From Candidatus Obscuribacter sp. (GTDB lineage Bacteria; Cyanobacteriota; Vampirovibrionia; Obscuribacterales; Obscuribacteraceae): a DNA stretch of 64,000 nt. Below, one piece after another: positions 45,638-54,671 of this stretch (positions within the stretch are counted from its first letter, which is position 1; each line of letters starts with the position of its first letter). The position numbers and the translations under genes are program-made. The stretch covers positions 434,001 to 498,000 of the forward strand of contig JADKDV010000001.1 in NCBI GenBank assembly GCA_016718315.1, written 5' to 3'. The notes beneath the pieces were generated by a model. That model did not search any database. It saw only the letters and a program-made list of their open reading frames with translations, and had not been told where the DNA came from.

Positions 45638-46069
45638 TTACTGATTTTTAAATGCACTGACTATTTCTGGAGGGAGACGAGTGGGCTTCATTGTCTTTGG
45701 ATTGAGGAACAAACCTAGATGTGAGGCTCGTGTCACTACTTCTCCTCTAACCTGAAACTCAGCTGTAAATGTCATGGTGGCACTGGTAATACCACTGATC
45801 CACATATCCCCTTGAGGATTGTCAAATAGTGTTATAGCTTTGATGTACTTGATTTGACTCTCCACAATTATAGGCATATAGCCACGTTGCATCAAAGTCT
45901 CAAGAGGAAAATACTGGTCCAATATTAGCAATCGCATGTCTTCTAGCCAGCGGAAATAGCTGATATTGGAAACGTGTCCGGCATAATCGATGTCGTAAGT
46001 GGACACTCTCACCTGTTTGGTCACCGGAAATCTCTTGATTGCCGCCTCCAGTTGAGTTTGCATAGTCAC
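45638..46069 (-). CDS. Acyl-CoA thioesterase, 4-hydroxybenzoyl-CoA thioesterase type (hotdog fold)
   Basis: A 143-residue hotdog-fold thioesterase. STYDIDYAGHVSNISYFRWLEDMR contains the catalytic-Asp motif DxDxxGHVxN of the 4HBT/YbgC group. The strand IVESQIKYIKAITLFD and the C-terminal LFLNPKTMKPTRLPPEI also fit. GAGGTGACT precedes the ATG. It opens a run of minus-strand genes with the SDR (16-base gap) and dacB. A terminator-like hairpin lies only about 15-25 bases upstream of its start. Confidence 0.85.
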   Translation of the reverse strand: MTMQTQLEAAIKRFPVTKQVRVSTYDIDYAGHVSNISYFRWLEDMRLLILDQYFPLETLMQRGYMPIIVESQIKYIKAITLFDNPQGDMWISGITSATMTFTAEFQVRGEVVTRASHLGLFLNPKTMKPTRLPPEIVSAFKNQ

Positions 46070-46084
46070 CTCTTCAAATTGAAC

Positions 46085-46132
46085 AAAAAAATTAGCCCTG
46101 ATTACGTGGTTAACCAGCTAATAAATCAGGCT
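46085..46132 (-). terminator. Intrinsic terminator or attenuator just upstream of the thioesterase gene
   Basis: On the minus strand AGCCTGATT and AATCAGGGCT form a 9-pair stem with one bulge and a loop containing GGTTAACC. Seven T residues follow (46085-46091 read in reverse). It ends about 16 bases before the thioesterase start codon, so it either stops upstream transcription or attenuates the operon. Confidence 0.6.
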
Positions 46133-46386
46133 GACTCGAATTTCAAAAATTGAGCCAGAAGAATAATAGCGGTCATGGCTCTCCAGTAGCAAATGTAAGA
46201 AGTCATCTTAAGCAGAGTTTTTTTATGCAAAATGGCTAAAAATGGCACCCCAGAGATCCTTTAGACCATGTCTAAGGGTAACTCTATTAACCCACAGAGA
46301 ATTTTCCAGATAATTCTCTCTCAGATAAAGCTTCGGCAACCCCACAGGCACTAAAATGAATTTTTGCAGAAAATAGTAGGTGTCTG
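46133..46386. other. Intergenic region with several hairpins
   Basis: Divergent space between the thioesterase gene (minus) and a small zinc-ribbon gene (plus). It contains TTAGAC/GTCTAA at 46261-46275 and AGAGAATT/AATTCTCT at 46296-46319. A CGGCAACC...GGCACTAAAATG stretch (about 46334-46359) loosely recalls part of a SAM riboswitch, but the rest of that structure is missing. No gene is seen. Confidence 0.35.
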
Positions 46387-46611
46387 ATGTCCCTTTCAAA
46401 GATTAAAGAAGCCATTGCCGCAGGCAAAATGACTTGCCCGGAGTGCAAAAAGCCAGTCAAATCATTTGAAAAATTTGTAGAAATGACCGAATCCGTTTGG
46501 GACGGAGCCGGAGATAGCAATCTTGAGACCAGTGGTTCTAAAGTGACGCTAATTTGCGGCAATTGCGACTGGAAAGAGCGCACTGAATATTGGTCCGAGT
46601 ATATACAATAA
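46387..46611 (+). CDS. Small zinc-ribbon-like protein
   Basis: A 74-residue protein with two Cys pairs, Cys17/Cys20 (CPEC) and Cys57/Cys60 (CGNC), spaced as in a zinc ribbon. The knuckle surroundings are MTCPECKKPV and LICGNCDWKE. AGG lies six bases before the ATG. No further domain fits, so binding of nucleic acid or protein is unassigned. The opposite-strand frame 46287-46583 is a shadow. Confidence 0.65.
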   Translation: MSLSKIKEAIAAGKMTCPECKKPVKSFEKFVEMTESVWDGAGDSNLETSGSKVTLICGNCDWKERTEYWSEYIQ

Positions 46612-46676
46612 ACCCTTCAAGGATATCCAAGAGGGCGCCAGCAGACATCGTCCCGAGCATAGGCAACTCTTCAGGA

Positions 46677-47507
46677 TCAGTGAATTTCGCCCTGTGCTTC
46701 TTGTTCGCTGTTTGTTTCGCTTGTAACTTTGGTCTCTTCGCCAGTATTTTTCTCTTCCTTAAGCGCCTGTTTGCTATTGGCAGGAGGCGGGGGCGGAGGT
46801 AAAGGCAGTTTTTCTTCTGCTTTTTCGGCTTTAACTTCAGATCTGGCTCTAAATGCTTGAGCTTGTCTCAATAGACTTTCGGCCACAGTAGTTTGACCAC
46901 GCTCTTTGCACATTGCCGCCAGTCTCTCCAGACGGGTAGCTTCGTTTAACTGGTCCAAGCCCTGTTGGTTGGCGGATTCTGCTCCCTGATGTTTCTCTTT
47001 GAGAGCCTTTGCAAAAGCATCTTCCATCTCATTGAGGCGGCTTTCGCGCGCTGCCAGATTTTCAAGAGCCTGGGCAAGGGCGGTCGTAGCAGCGGTCTTA
47101 TCTTTTTGACTGCCGTTTTCGGCGATAGATTGGAGAGCCGAAACTGTACCCTGGCTGGCAAAGATTTGAGCAAAATTACCAGCCAGCTCAGCATTGGTTA
47201 GAGATGAAATAGCCAGAATGGCTGCTCTTTTGCTTTGCTCGTTGCCCATTAAATGGGGGATAAATCTCTCGATAGTCTGAATTTCTTGCAACCTGAGCTG
47301 TTGTTGGTTGTATGAATAGGTGAAGTAGCCGCCCATGACAAAAATCATCACGCCAGAGATTATCGGGGCGATAGCCGCAAGCTTGTCCCAGTTGTCTTTA
47401 GCTGGCTTAGCCGATTCTTGAGCAGTTGTAGCAGATTGATTGGCAGGTAAGGCGCTAAAGCCTCCGGTTATATCCTGATCTTCGCTAGCAAATTTATCCC
47501 TGGCCAT
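46677..47507 (-). CDS. Single-pass membrane protein with coiled-coil C-terminus
   Basis: A 276-residue protein with no signal peptide. A disordered N-terminal 40 residues precede a membrane helix (IAPIISGVMIFVMGGYFTYSY, about 47-67). A helical repeat region of HEAT-like appearance follows (RFIPHLMGNEQSKRAAILAI, about 80-150), then a charged coiled coil and a Pro/Lys/Glu tail with seven Pro. No family is recognised. It is convergent with the small zinc-ribbon gene. Confidence 0.7.
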   Translation of the reverse strand: MARDKFASEDQDITGGFSALPANQSATTAQESAKPAKDNWDKLAAIAPIISGVMIFVMGGYFTYSYNQQQLRLQEIQTIERFIPHLMGNEQSKRAAILAISSLTNAELAGNFAQIFASQGTVSALQSIAENGSQKDKTAATTALAQALENLAARESRLNEMEDAFAKALKEKHQGAESANQQGLDQLNEATRLERLAAMCKERGQTTVAESLLRQAQAFRARSEVKAEKAEEKLPLPPPPPPANSKQALKEEKNTGEETKVTSETNSEQEAQGEIH

Positions 47508-47615
47508 GACAAACCCTTATAATGCACCTCTTAAAGATAGGGTTGTAAGGATGAATTGTCGAGAGCTAAAAGCTCATTAGCTACTATTCGTTATTGAAAA
47601 TTTGGTAAAGATAAG

Positions 47616-48596
47616 ATGAAAGCAATAAGAATAAGTCAGCCCGGTGGACCAGAAGTACTGGAGATGGTGGACAGGGACGCGCCGGAATGCGGACCAGAAG
47701 AGATTCTGGTACAAGTCCAGGCTTTTGGCATAAACAGAGCCGATATAGTGCAACGCAAAGGGCGCTATCCCGCCCCGCCTGGCGTGCCTGCTGATGTGCC
47801 AGGGCTGGAATATACGGGCTTAGTCTCTAGTGTGGGAGCCAGGGTAACCAGCTTTAAGCCAGGCGATCGCGTGCTGGGGCTGCTTGGTGGAGGCGGCTAT
47901 GCTCAATATGTGGTGGCTCATCAACTCACGGCGATTGCTGTGCCTGCACAACTCAGCCCCGTAGAAGCGGCAGCCATACCGGAAGTTTATATCACTGCTT
48001 TTGATGCCATGTGTTTGCAAGGCAATTTAAAGTCCTGTCAGAGGGTCTTAATCAATGCTGTGGGTAGTGGCGTGGGACTGGCCGCAGCACAAATTGCTCA
48101 GTGCTTAAACGCCACTGTTTATGGCACTTCTCGCAATGCAAATAAATTGAGTGAGGCAGCTAAACTACTGGGCGACAATTTTATTCCAGTTAATGCAGAG
48201 GGCTTTGCTGAGACAATTCTTGCCACTACAAGCGGTATCGATTTATTTGTCGAACTAGTCGGTGGTGACTATCTTGCTCAAGACATCAAATGTGCCGCAC
48301 CAAGGGCTAAAATCATACTTATTGGACTGTTAGCTGGCACTAATTGCGATATCAATTTGTCTATGGTTTTATCGAGGCGTCTACAGATTACTGGTACAAC
48401 ACTGAGAGCGCGCTCTCTCAATCAAAAAATCAATGTAACCCAGAGTTTTGCCAGAGAAATGATGCCTCTGTTTGGCGGCAATAAACCGGCTCTAAGACCG
48501 GTAATTGACAAAGTCTATAGTGCAGATCAGATTGTCGAAGCCCATAAACATATGGAAGCAGACAACAATCTGGGCAAAATAGTGATGACCTGGTGA
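47616..48596 (+). CDS. Zinc-independent quinone oxidoreductase (medium-chain dehydrogenase family)
   Basis: A 326-residue NADPH-dependent oxidoreductase of the QOR/TP53I3 (PIG3) branch. The start MKAIRISQPGGPEVLEM, the GINRADIVQRKGRYP segment and PGLEYTGLV are characteristic. The cofactor loop is NAVGSGVGLAAAQIAQ (about 143-158). The zinc ligands of alcohol dehydrogenases are absent. Its stop overlaps the start of the methyltransferase gene (GTGA at 48593-48596), so the two are coupled. The physiological substrate is unknown. Confidence 0.9.
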   Translation: MKAIRISQPGGPEVLEMVDRDAPECGPEEILVQVQAFGINRADIVQRKGRYPAPPGVPADVPGLEYTGLVSSVGARVTSFKPGDRVLGLLGGGGYAQYVVAHQLTAIAVPAQLSPVEAAAIPEVYITAFDAMCLQGNLKSCQRVLINAVGSGVGLAAAQIAQCLNATVYGTSRNANKLSEAAKLLGDNFIPVNAEGFAETILATTSGIDLFVELVGGDYLAQDIKCAAPRAKIILIGLLAGTNCDINLSMVLSRRLQITGTTLRARSLNQKINVTQSFAREMMPLFGGNKPALRPVIDKVYSADQIVEAHKHMEADNNLGKIVMTW

Positions 48597-49486
48597 AAAG
48601 TTTTGTCACTACGCAAGACGGCTCCATAACTGCCCAAAAGGCAGATTTAGGCGAGCTTTATCATAATCGGCAGGGTGCTTACGGCGAGGCTCTGCTCAAC
48701 TATGCCCTGCCGACAATAGAGCTACTCAGTCAGGACCAGGCTGATTTAGTCTTGCTGGATATCTGCTTTGGCATGGGTTACAACACTCTTGTCTTAGTGA
48801 AGCAGCTTTTAAAGCTCGATAGGTCAATCAATCTGACAGTTACAGCTCTGGATAACGATCCTGAATTTGTCGCTCAGTCACTGCCACTAGTGTTGGACCA
48901 GCCGCATTTTGCTTGTTTTGATCAGGGCATGCAAAACAAGATAATTGCAGCATTTAAGAGCAAGGACTGGCAATGTTTTAGCGCTGGCAAGGTCAATATC
49001 AAAGCGCGTCTTTTAGATAATGACCTGAGACAGGCTCTACAAGAGGATCTTAGCGATAGCAAGGTAGGACTGATCTATCATGATCCCTTTGCACCACAAA
49101 AGGTACCAAGACTCTGGACAAGCGAAGTCTTTGGCGCCTACAAACAAATGCTAACACTGGCTCCCTCAGCCCTCTTTACCTATTCTTGCGCCAGCGCTGT
49201 AAGAGGTGCCATGCTGGACAATGGCTTTAGCGTTTATCAAACTGCCAAATTAGGCGGCAAAAATGGCGGGACATTGGCTGCAGCCCGACCTCTTAATCAG
49301 TCCTGGCTAGATAGCAGGCAAAACGATTTCATCGCTAATTTGCCTCAAAGTGAGCAAGAGCGCTTACAAACCAGCTCTCGTGTACCTTACCGAGACGCGC
49401 ACGGCACTGCCGCAGAAGCAATGCGCCAGGCTAGAGAAGCAGAACAAAAGCAGTTTTTAGCTGACAGGCAAAAACCTATTAGATAA
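48593..49486 (+). CDS. MnmC-like SAM-dependent methyltransferase
   Basis: A 297-residue protein related to the methyltransferase domain of MnmC, which finishes mnm5 modification of the tRNA wobble uridine. Seen: GELYHNRQGAYGEALLNYALP, SAM motif LLDICFGMGYNTLV (about 54-67), and YHDPFAPQKVPRLWTSEVF (equivalent to MnmC's DGFAPxxNPxxW). The oxidase half of MnmC is absent, as in stand-alone bacterial homologs. GTG 48593 overlaps the previous stop. The gene is convergent with kdsD and overlaps its end by eight bases. Confidence 0.85.
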   Translation: MKSFVTTQDGSITAQKADLGELYHNRQGAYGEALLNYALPTIELLSQDQADLVLLDICFGMGYNTLVLVKQLLKLDRSINLTVTALDNDPEFVAQSLPLVLDQPHFACFDQGMQNKIIAAFKSKDWQCFSAGKVNIKARLLDNDLRQALQEDLSDSKVGLIYHDPFAPQKVPRLWTSEVFGAYKQMLTLAPSALFTYSCASAVRGAMLDNGFSVYQTAKLGGKNGGTLAAARPLNQSWLDSRQNDFIANLPQSEQERLQTSSRVPYRDAHGTAAEAMRQAREAEQKQFLADRQKPIR

Positions 49487-50567
49487 TGCCTGCTCTGAGC
49501 AAGTCTTTGAGGTCAATTAAACCAATTGGTCTTTGCACGCTATCGACTATAAGCAAATCAGAAATTGAATATTTTTCCATCAATTTAAGCGCTTCTACAG
49601 CCAGTGACTGAGAAGAAATTGTCTTGGGCGAAGTTGTCATAATTTCGCGAGCGCACTTTTCGAAGACCTGGTCGCGGAATTTGACCAGACTGCGCCTCAA
49701 GTCACCATCGGTGATGATGCCACGGAGTTTACCGTCATCTTCGCAGACTACAGTAAAGCCCAATTTCTTTCTGGTGATTTCCTGGATAACCATCTCATGG
49801 GTGGCATCGAGAGAAACAATCGGCACATCCATGCCGGAGCGCATAATTGACTCGACTGTTATTAGCTTTTGACCAAGACTGCCGCCCGGATGGCTCTTAG
49901 CAAAATCTTCTGGTTCGATGCCTTTGACCGCCATCAAGGTCATGGCCAGAGCATCTCCCATTGCCAGTGTGGCGGTGGTGGATGAAGTAGGAGCAAGATT
50001 GAGAGGGCAAGCTTCTTTGTCGACGCTGACATCGAGGACCACATCGGCAAATTTAGCCAAAGTGGAGCTGAGGTTGCCAGTCAAAGCAATTAGTTTAAGC
50101 CCGGTACGCTTGATAGGCTCAAGCACCAGCTTGATTTCTTGAGTCTCACCAGAGCTGGACAGAGCAATAACCAGGTCTCTGTCATCGAGCATACCAAAGT
50201 CGCCATGACGCAACTCGGCAGGATGGACAAAAAAGGCGGGAGTGCCAGTGGAGGCAAAGGTAGCAGCTATTTTGGTGCCGATATGACCAGATTTACCCAT
50301 ACCGGTCACTACGACTTTGCCGGTACATTCTAATAAAAGCTCGATAGCATGCTCAAAAGAGGGAGCCAGACGATTGCGCATGGCGACAATGGCGTCAGCC
50401 TCGCTGGTCAAGACCTGGGCGCCATAGGCAATCAGCGACTGCCCCATAAAAGTAGCTTCACTGCCAGGATAAACTTCAAACTCGTTTTGCCCTTCGCTTT
50501 GAGCGCCAGATTTGAGCTCGGTTCCTTCAGTCTGGTACAAATTCGGTCCTAAATCTGACTGATTCAT
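49479..50567 (-). CDS. kdsD: Arabinose-5-phosphate isomerase (KdsD/KpsF)
   Basis: Makes D-arabinose 5-phosphate from ribulose 5-phosphate, the first step towards Kdo for lipopolysaccharide. The 362-residue protein has a SIS domain (VVVTGMGKSGHIGTKIAAT, HPAELRHGDFG, ALSSSGETQEI) and two CBS repeats in the C-terminal third (IMRSGMDVPIVSL; IMTTSPKTISSQSL). The conserved KSHPGGSLGQKL links them. About 35 extra N-terminal residues are unusual; an internal start such as M43 or the ATG at M61 is possible. Presence implies an outer membrane with Kdo. Confidence 0.92.
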   Translation of the reverse strand: MNQSDLGPNLYQTEGTELKSGAQSEGQNEFEVYPGSEATFMGQSLIAYGAQVLTSEADAIVAMRNRLAPSFEHAIELLLECTGKVVVTGMGKSGHIGTKIAATFASTGTPAFFVHPAELRHGDFGMLDDRDLVIALSSSGETQEIKLVLEPIKRTGLKLIALTGNLSSTLAKFADVVLDVSVDKEACPLNLAPTSSTTATLAMGDALAMTLMAVKGIEPEDFAKSHPGGSLGQKLITVESIMRSGMDVPIVSLDATHEMVIQEITRKKLGFTVVCEDDGKLRGIITDGDLRRSLVKFRDQVFEKCAREIMTTSPKTISSQSLAVEALKLMEKYSISDLLIVDSVQRPIGLIDLKDLLRAGII

Positions 50568-50733
50568 GGCATTTTTCCGTCGGGCAGTATTGACTCTGGC
50601 ATTTTAGCGCCTTTGCCTCAGTTGTTTCTTGACAAACGCTAAGGTAAGGCGCGACCGCCGGATATGTTATGGGCAAAATAGTAGAATCATTAGTTCAAAC
50701 CTCAAAGTCACCCTTACCAGTTCGCCAATCAAT

Positions 50734-53169
50734 ATGCCCCCTAGAATATTTGCACGAGGAGAAAAACTCGAGGACGGTCACTATACTGTCCTCGAAGAAA
50801 TCGGCGTGGGCGGCATGGGTGTTGTTTATCACTGCCGAGATGAGCTTCTTTTAAGAGATGTGGCAGTTAAAATGCTTTTGCCAGGTCTTATGGCAGACAA
50901 AAAAAATCTCGATGTTTTTAGAGAAGAAGCAAGACTGGCGGCCCAACTAGAGCATCCAAATATAGTGACGGTCTATGACATCGGCGTAGAGTCCCGGGCC
51001 GGGCGCGATCACCATTTTGTGGCCATGGAATATCTGCCGGGCGGCAACCTGGCCGCTCGTGTCACCCAGGGTCCACTGCCACTGGAGCACTGTTTACACT
51101 GGATGAAGCAGCTTGCGTCCGGACTCTCCTTTGCCCACAAAAGAGGTGTAATCCATCAAGACGTCAAAGCCGACAACATCTTTATCACCAACGAAGGCGA
51201 CCTCAAAATCGGCGACTTTGGTCTAGCTCGCCTCCTGGTTGGCCGTGTTTATCTCAATAGCGCCACCAAAGGTATGGGCACGCCAGCTTATATGTCACCA
51301 GAGCTATGCCGCGGAGAGCAACAAGATCACCGCTCTGATATTTATTCCATGGGCATTCTATTTTTTGAGATGTGCACAGGGCAGCTACCATTTCGCGCTC
51401 AAGGCATGATTGAAATGGCCATGAAACACACATCATCGCCCGTACCATCAGCCCACAGACTCAATCCACTAGTGCCAGACGTGCTTGATAGAGTAATTAA
51501 GCGCATGATGGCCAAAACGCCCGATGAGCGCTACCGCTCCATGACTGACGTACTGGGCATTATCGATGATCTGATCTTTGAGCTGAGAGTAGCCCGTATG
51601 GGTCTATCAAACAGACTCGATCCAAAACGACTGGACGATGGCGATGGTCAAAGCCAGAGTCAGAGCCAGAGCCAGAGCCAGAGCCAGAGTAACACAAGCG
51701 CCACCGAAAATCCCCCTAAACCACAAGTAAAAGACGAGGCCGACCTCGTCAAACAGCGCGATTTGCCCGAAGAGAAACTAAAGCAAATACGTGCCCAGTC
51801 TAAAAATAGAGACGAAGGTGTCGATACCACCAAAGTAGTAAAAACATCCACCGGCAATCCAGAGGCTGCCGCTCAAAAAGCTGCAGAGCAAACAAGCAAA
51901 AATCAGAGCACAGCAAGTGAGCAAACTGCAAAGAATGAAAACAGCCCTGGCACATCAAAAGATTTGGCCGATCAAAGTCAAAGTGCTAAGCCAGCAACAG
52001 ATCAAAGTGCACAAAAAAGTAGTAATCCCAAAATAGCAAATACTCCACAAGTCGGCAGTTTGACTAATACAGGGACTAGTCAGGGTGCAAAGACAAATGA
52101 CAGTAAAAATCCAGGTGTTTCGCACAACAAACTGGAACACATCAGCTCGGCGCGCTCGACTTCGATACCGGAAGTAACGCGTTGGACCTTTAAAACCAGT
52201 GGGCCTATCGGCTGGTCAACAACACCAGTGCTTAACCGCGAAGGCAATATTATTTACTGTCCATCTAGCGATGGCAGACTTTATGCCATACAGAGTACTG
52301 ATGGCAAAGCAGTCTTTAAATACGACTGCGGCGCGCCAGTATTGACCACGCCTCTATATACAGCAGACAAGCTCATTGTTAGCGACTGCCTTGGTCAGAC
52401 CCATGCCTTAGATCCCCAGAGCGGCAAGAGACTCTGGCTGCATCAAAACAACTCAGGCCATGTTGCCAGTCCAGCATTGCATGGCAATACTGCCATTATT
52501 TGCGACCTCAAAGGTCTTGTCTGTGGACTGGATGTGCGCACCGGTCGCAAGCTATGGCAGTTTAATGCGCAAGACGCCATAATGGCTCAACCCAAAGTAC
52601 ACGGCGATAGTTTTTATTTTGGCACCAGAGGCGGTAGCGTTTACAGTCTTGCTTCTGCCTCGGGCAAATTAAATTGGAAGTATGTCGCATCTGGACGCAT
52701 TGTTAGCACGCCAGCAACATCGGTAGATACAGTCTACATGGGCACACAGACAGGCGCCTTTTTTGCCCTTGATGTCGAAGCCGGACGTCTCATTTGGGAA
52801 TATCCAGTTGATGGCGTAATCAATCGTGGTGGCTTGATTGTCTTTACTTCGATTATGTTTGCTAGCTCAACAAAATGGCTCTATTGCTGCGAAAAATATG
52901 ACGGCACACTAAAATGGAAAGCACCACTTAAAGGCAGACCAGCAGCAGCTCTACTTAATATGCAAAACGTTGTAGTGAGCCTGTCGAGAGATGGCTGGCT
53001 GGAGGGCTTTGACACTGCTAGTGGTGCTCTAAAGTGGCGTCTGTTTTTACACAAAGAAGTAGAAGCGCAACCACTGATTGCCGACGGTAAAATATACATT
53101 GCCTCAATCGATGGCGAAGTCAATTGCCTTGATTTTGTACCCGACCTCAAAGCCAAAGTCAGTCCTTAA
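50734..53169 (+). CDS. Ser/Thr protein kinase with PQQ-type beta-propeller
   Basis: A protein of about 811 residues. Kinase domain (about 15-285): glycine loop GVGGMG (24-29), Lys46, catalytic HQDVKADN (141-148, Gln replacing the usual Arg of HRD), DFG 161-163 and GTPAYMSPE. A disordered Ser/Gln/Lys linker follows (about 305-500), then a beta-propeller of PQQ/Trp-docking repeats (WSTTPVLNREGNIIYCPSSD, LTTPLYTADKLIVSD, GRLIWEYPVDG). No membrane helix is seen, unlike many kinases of this kind. ATG 50734 starts just before the kinase fold; the frame is open back to 50629. Confidence 0.88.
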   Translation: MPPRIFARGEKLEDGHYTVLEEIGVGGMGVVYHCRDELLLRDVAVKMLLPGLMADKKNLDVFREEARLAAQLEHPNIVTVYDIGVESRAGRDHHFVAMEYLPGGNLAARVTQGPLPLEHCLHWMKQLASGLSFAHKRGVIHQDVKADNIFITNEGDLKIGDFGLARLLVGRVYLNSATKGMGTPAYMSPELCRGEQQDHRSDIYSMGILFFEMCTGQLPFRAQGMIEMAMKHTSSPVPSAHRLNPLVPDVLDRVIKRMMAKTPDERYRSMTDVLGIIDDLIFELRVARMGLSNRLDPKRLDDGDGQSQSQSQSQSQSQSNTSATENPPKPQVKDEADLVKQRDLPEEKLKQIRAQSKNRDEGVDTTKVVKTSTGNPEAAAQKAAEQTSKNQSTASEQTAKNENSPGTSKDLADQSQSAKPATDQSAQKSSNPKIANTPQVGSLTNTGTSQGAKTNDSKNPGVSHNKLEHISSARSTSIPEVTRWTFKTSGPIGWSTTPVLNREGNIIYCPSSDGRLYAIQSTDGKAVFKYDCGAPVLTTPLYTADKLIVSDCLGQTHALDPQSGKRLWLHQNNSGHVASPALHGNTAIICDLKGLVCGLDVRTGRKLWQFNAQDAIMAQPKVHGDSFYFGTRGGSVYSLASASGKLNWKYVASGRIVSTPATSVDTVYMGTQTGAFFALDVEAGRLIWEYPVDGVINRGGLIVFTSIMFASSTKWLYCCEKYDGTLKWKAPLKGRPAAALLNMQNVVVSLSRDGWLEGFDTASGALKWRLFLHKEVEAQPLIADGKIYIASIDGEVNCLDFVPDLKAKVSP
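51649..51690 (+). repeat. Seven-copy CAGAGC hexamer repeat encoding (QS)7
   Basis: Seven tandem CARAGY units inside the kinase linker encode alternating Gln and Ser. The near-identity of the units (four consecutive CAGAGC) suggests recent slippage; unit number may vary between strains without breaking frame. Confidence 0.85.
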
Positions 53170-53172
53170 AAA

Positions 53173-54084
53173 TTACGGCAGACGCATTAGCTTGTCGAGC
53201 AAAAATGTGCAAAAGGCACAGATGCTGACGACACCATTGACAGTAAAAAATGCAGCATTGACCCGACTCAGGTCATCGGCACGGACCAGACTGTGCTCGT
53301 AGATAAGCATGCCGCAGACAAGCACAAAGCCTACATAGTAAAACAAGCCAAGATGCAGACTAAGACCAAGGCTAAGTAACATCAAAGCAGTAATTACATG
53401 GAGCCCTCGTGAAATTTTGAGAGCGCCGGCCACGCCAAATCTAGCAGGCATGCTAAATAGTTTATTGCTTCTGTCAAAATCACAATCTTGACAAGCGTAA
53501 ATGATGTCAAACCCGGCCACCCAGGTGACAACAGCCAGTGCCAGTAGCCAGGGACCAGGACCAATGAGTGCGCCAGAAGAAGCCACCCATCCACCCAATG
53601 CCGCTCCTCCCAGGGCAATACCCAGAACGATATGGCAGAGCCATGTAAAACGTTTGGTAAAGCTATAAAAGCTCAACCACAATACAGCAATGGGCGAAAG
53701 CATAAGACAGATGGGCGGTAGCTTTGTAGCAGCAAACACCATAAGGGCAAAGCAAATGATGGTAAAGAGTAAGGCTTTGCTGCGACTGATGCGATTAGCC
53801 GGTATAGCTCTATCGGCAGTGCGCGGATTGAGCGCATCTATAGGAGCATCAATAAGACGATTGAGAGTCATGGCAGCCCCTCGAGCACTGGCAAAGGCCA
53901 GTACAGTCCAACCCACTGTGCTCCAGGCAGGCAGCCCGGGGATAGCAAGAATGAGACCCGATAGAGCAAATGGCAGAGCAAAAACTGTATGCTCAAGCTT
54001 GATCATCTCAGCCCACTCACGCACCGACGAGGCTTTGCCAGAGCTTGTGGGCGGCTGGTTATCAGTTATATCGCTAGTCTGCAT
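53173..54084 (-). CDS. UbiA-family prenyltransferase, MqnP/UbiA-like
   Basis: Integral membrane aromatic prenyltransferase of 303 residues with about eight or nine membrane helices. The first Asp-rich motif is NRLIDAPID (75-83) followed by ALNPRTADRAIP. The second is near residue 200 (DIIYACQDCDFDR). The form EWAEMIKLEHTVFALPFA with NPRTADRAIP fits the polyprenyltransferase of menaquinone synthesis by the futalosine route (MqnP) or UbiA. Other quinone genes are not in the window. It is convergent with the kinase, three bases apart. It is not the same subgroup as the UbiA protein at 62136. Confidence 0.88.
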   Translation of the reverse strand: MQTSDITDNQPPTSSGKASSVREWAEMIKLEHTVFALPFALSGLILAIPGLPAWSTVGWTVLAFASARGAAMTLNRLIDAPIDALNPRTADRAIPANRISRSKALLFTIICFALMVFAATKLPPICLMLSPIAVLWLSFYSFTKRFTWLCHIVLGIALGGAALGGWVASSGALIGPGPWLLALAVVTWVAGFDIIYACQDCDFDRSNKLFSMPARFGVAGALKISRGLHVITALMLLSLGLSLHLGLFYYVGFVLVCGMLIYEHSLVRADDLSRVNAAFFTVNGVVSICAFCTFLLDKLMRLP

Positions 54085-54164
54085 AAATCTACTCTACTTG
54101 AAGAATTCTTCTAAAACTGGCATCATTTGGAAGGTTTAAGATAACACTCTCGGAAGAACGCTTT

Positions 54165-54671
54165 ATGAACTCAGAAGCCGGAAAAACAGTTGATTTACAA
54201 GGTGTTGCCTCCTTTTCAGCACTGATAGACGTGCTTTCTCAGGAGCTGGGAGTGCCAGCTGGCAAGATGGTTGGTCAATTGCCAAATGGTCCAGACACAT
54301 TTAACCAGATTATTGGTGAGATCGATATCAATAGTCAGGGCTTTCAGCGCAAACTGACACTATTGTGTCAGCCCGGTAAGCCACTGGTGATGAAGTTCGC
54401 CACATTGTGGGGCACTGAGCGCAATAGTTCTCTCACCAGTGGTGTTCATTCAGACTATTATTTGACAGCCACTGTTGAGCAGATCATTCCCCAGGGCAGA
54501 GCCCTGGCAAGACATATCGAAGATATATTTGCTGTCCAGGATCGTATGGTCACTTTAGGTCACGGCAACAAACTATCCACTATAAGTGTCTCGGCTTCTC
54601 AAGTCGAAGCCTTTGAAAGACAGGAAGGGTCTGGTATTGTCAGCACCCACACTCCTAAGGGTCGCGACTGA
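54165..54671 (+). CDS. Protein of unknown function overlapping the ligase gene
   Basis: A 168-residue soluble protein with no signal peptide or recognised domain. The N-terminal part (VASFSALIDVLSQELGVPAG) is helical. The middle holds a possible beta sheet (FQRKLTLLCQPGKPLVMKFATLWG) and YYLTATVEQIIPQGRALARHIE. Its last 33 codons overlap, antisense, the last 33 codons of the acyl-adenylating ligase gene. The coding signal is best in the first 130 residues, well clear of the overlap. Confidence 0.6.
   Translation: MNSEAGKTVDLQGVASFSALIDVLSQELGVPAGKMVGQLPNGPDTFNQIIGEIDINSQGFQRKLTLLCQPGKPLVMKFATLWGTERNSSLTSGVHSDYYLTATVEQIIPQGRALARHIEDIFAVQDRMVTLGHGNKLSTISVSASQVEAFERQEGSGIVSTHTPKGRD

Noticed and set aside
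46334..46359. Possible SAM riboswitch fragment (CGGCAACC...GGCACTAAAATG)
   Set aside because: The 5' purine-rich helix and kink-turn of SAM-I are missing, and the downstream gene has no link to methionine.
46287..46583. Leftward 98-codon frame opposite the small zinc-ribbon gene
   Set aside because: The plus-strand frame has paired CxxC motifs and a ribosome site; the opposite frame has neither.
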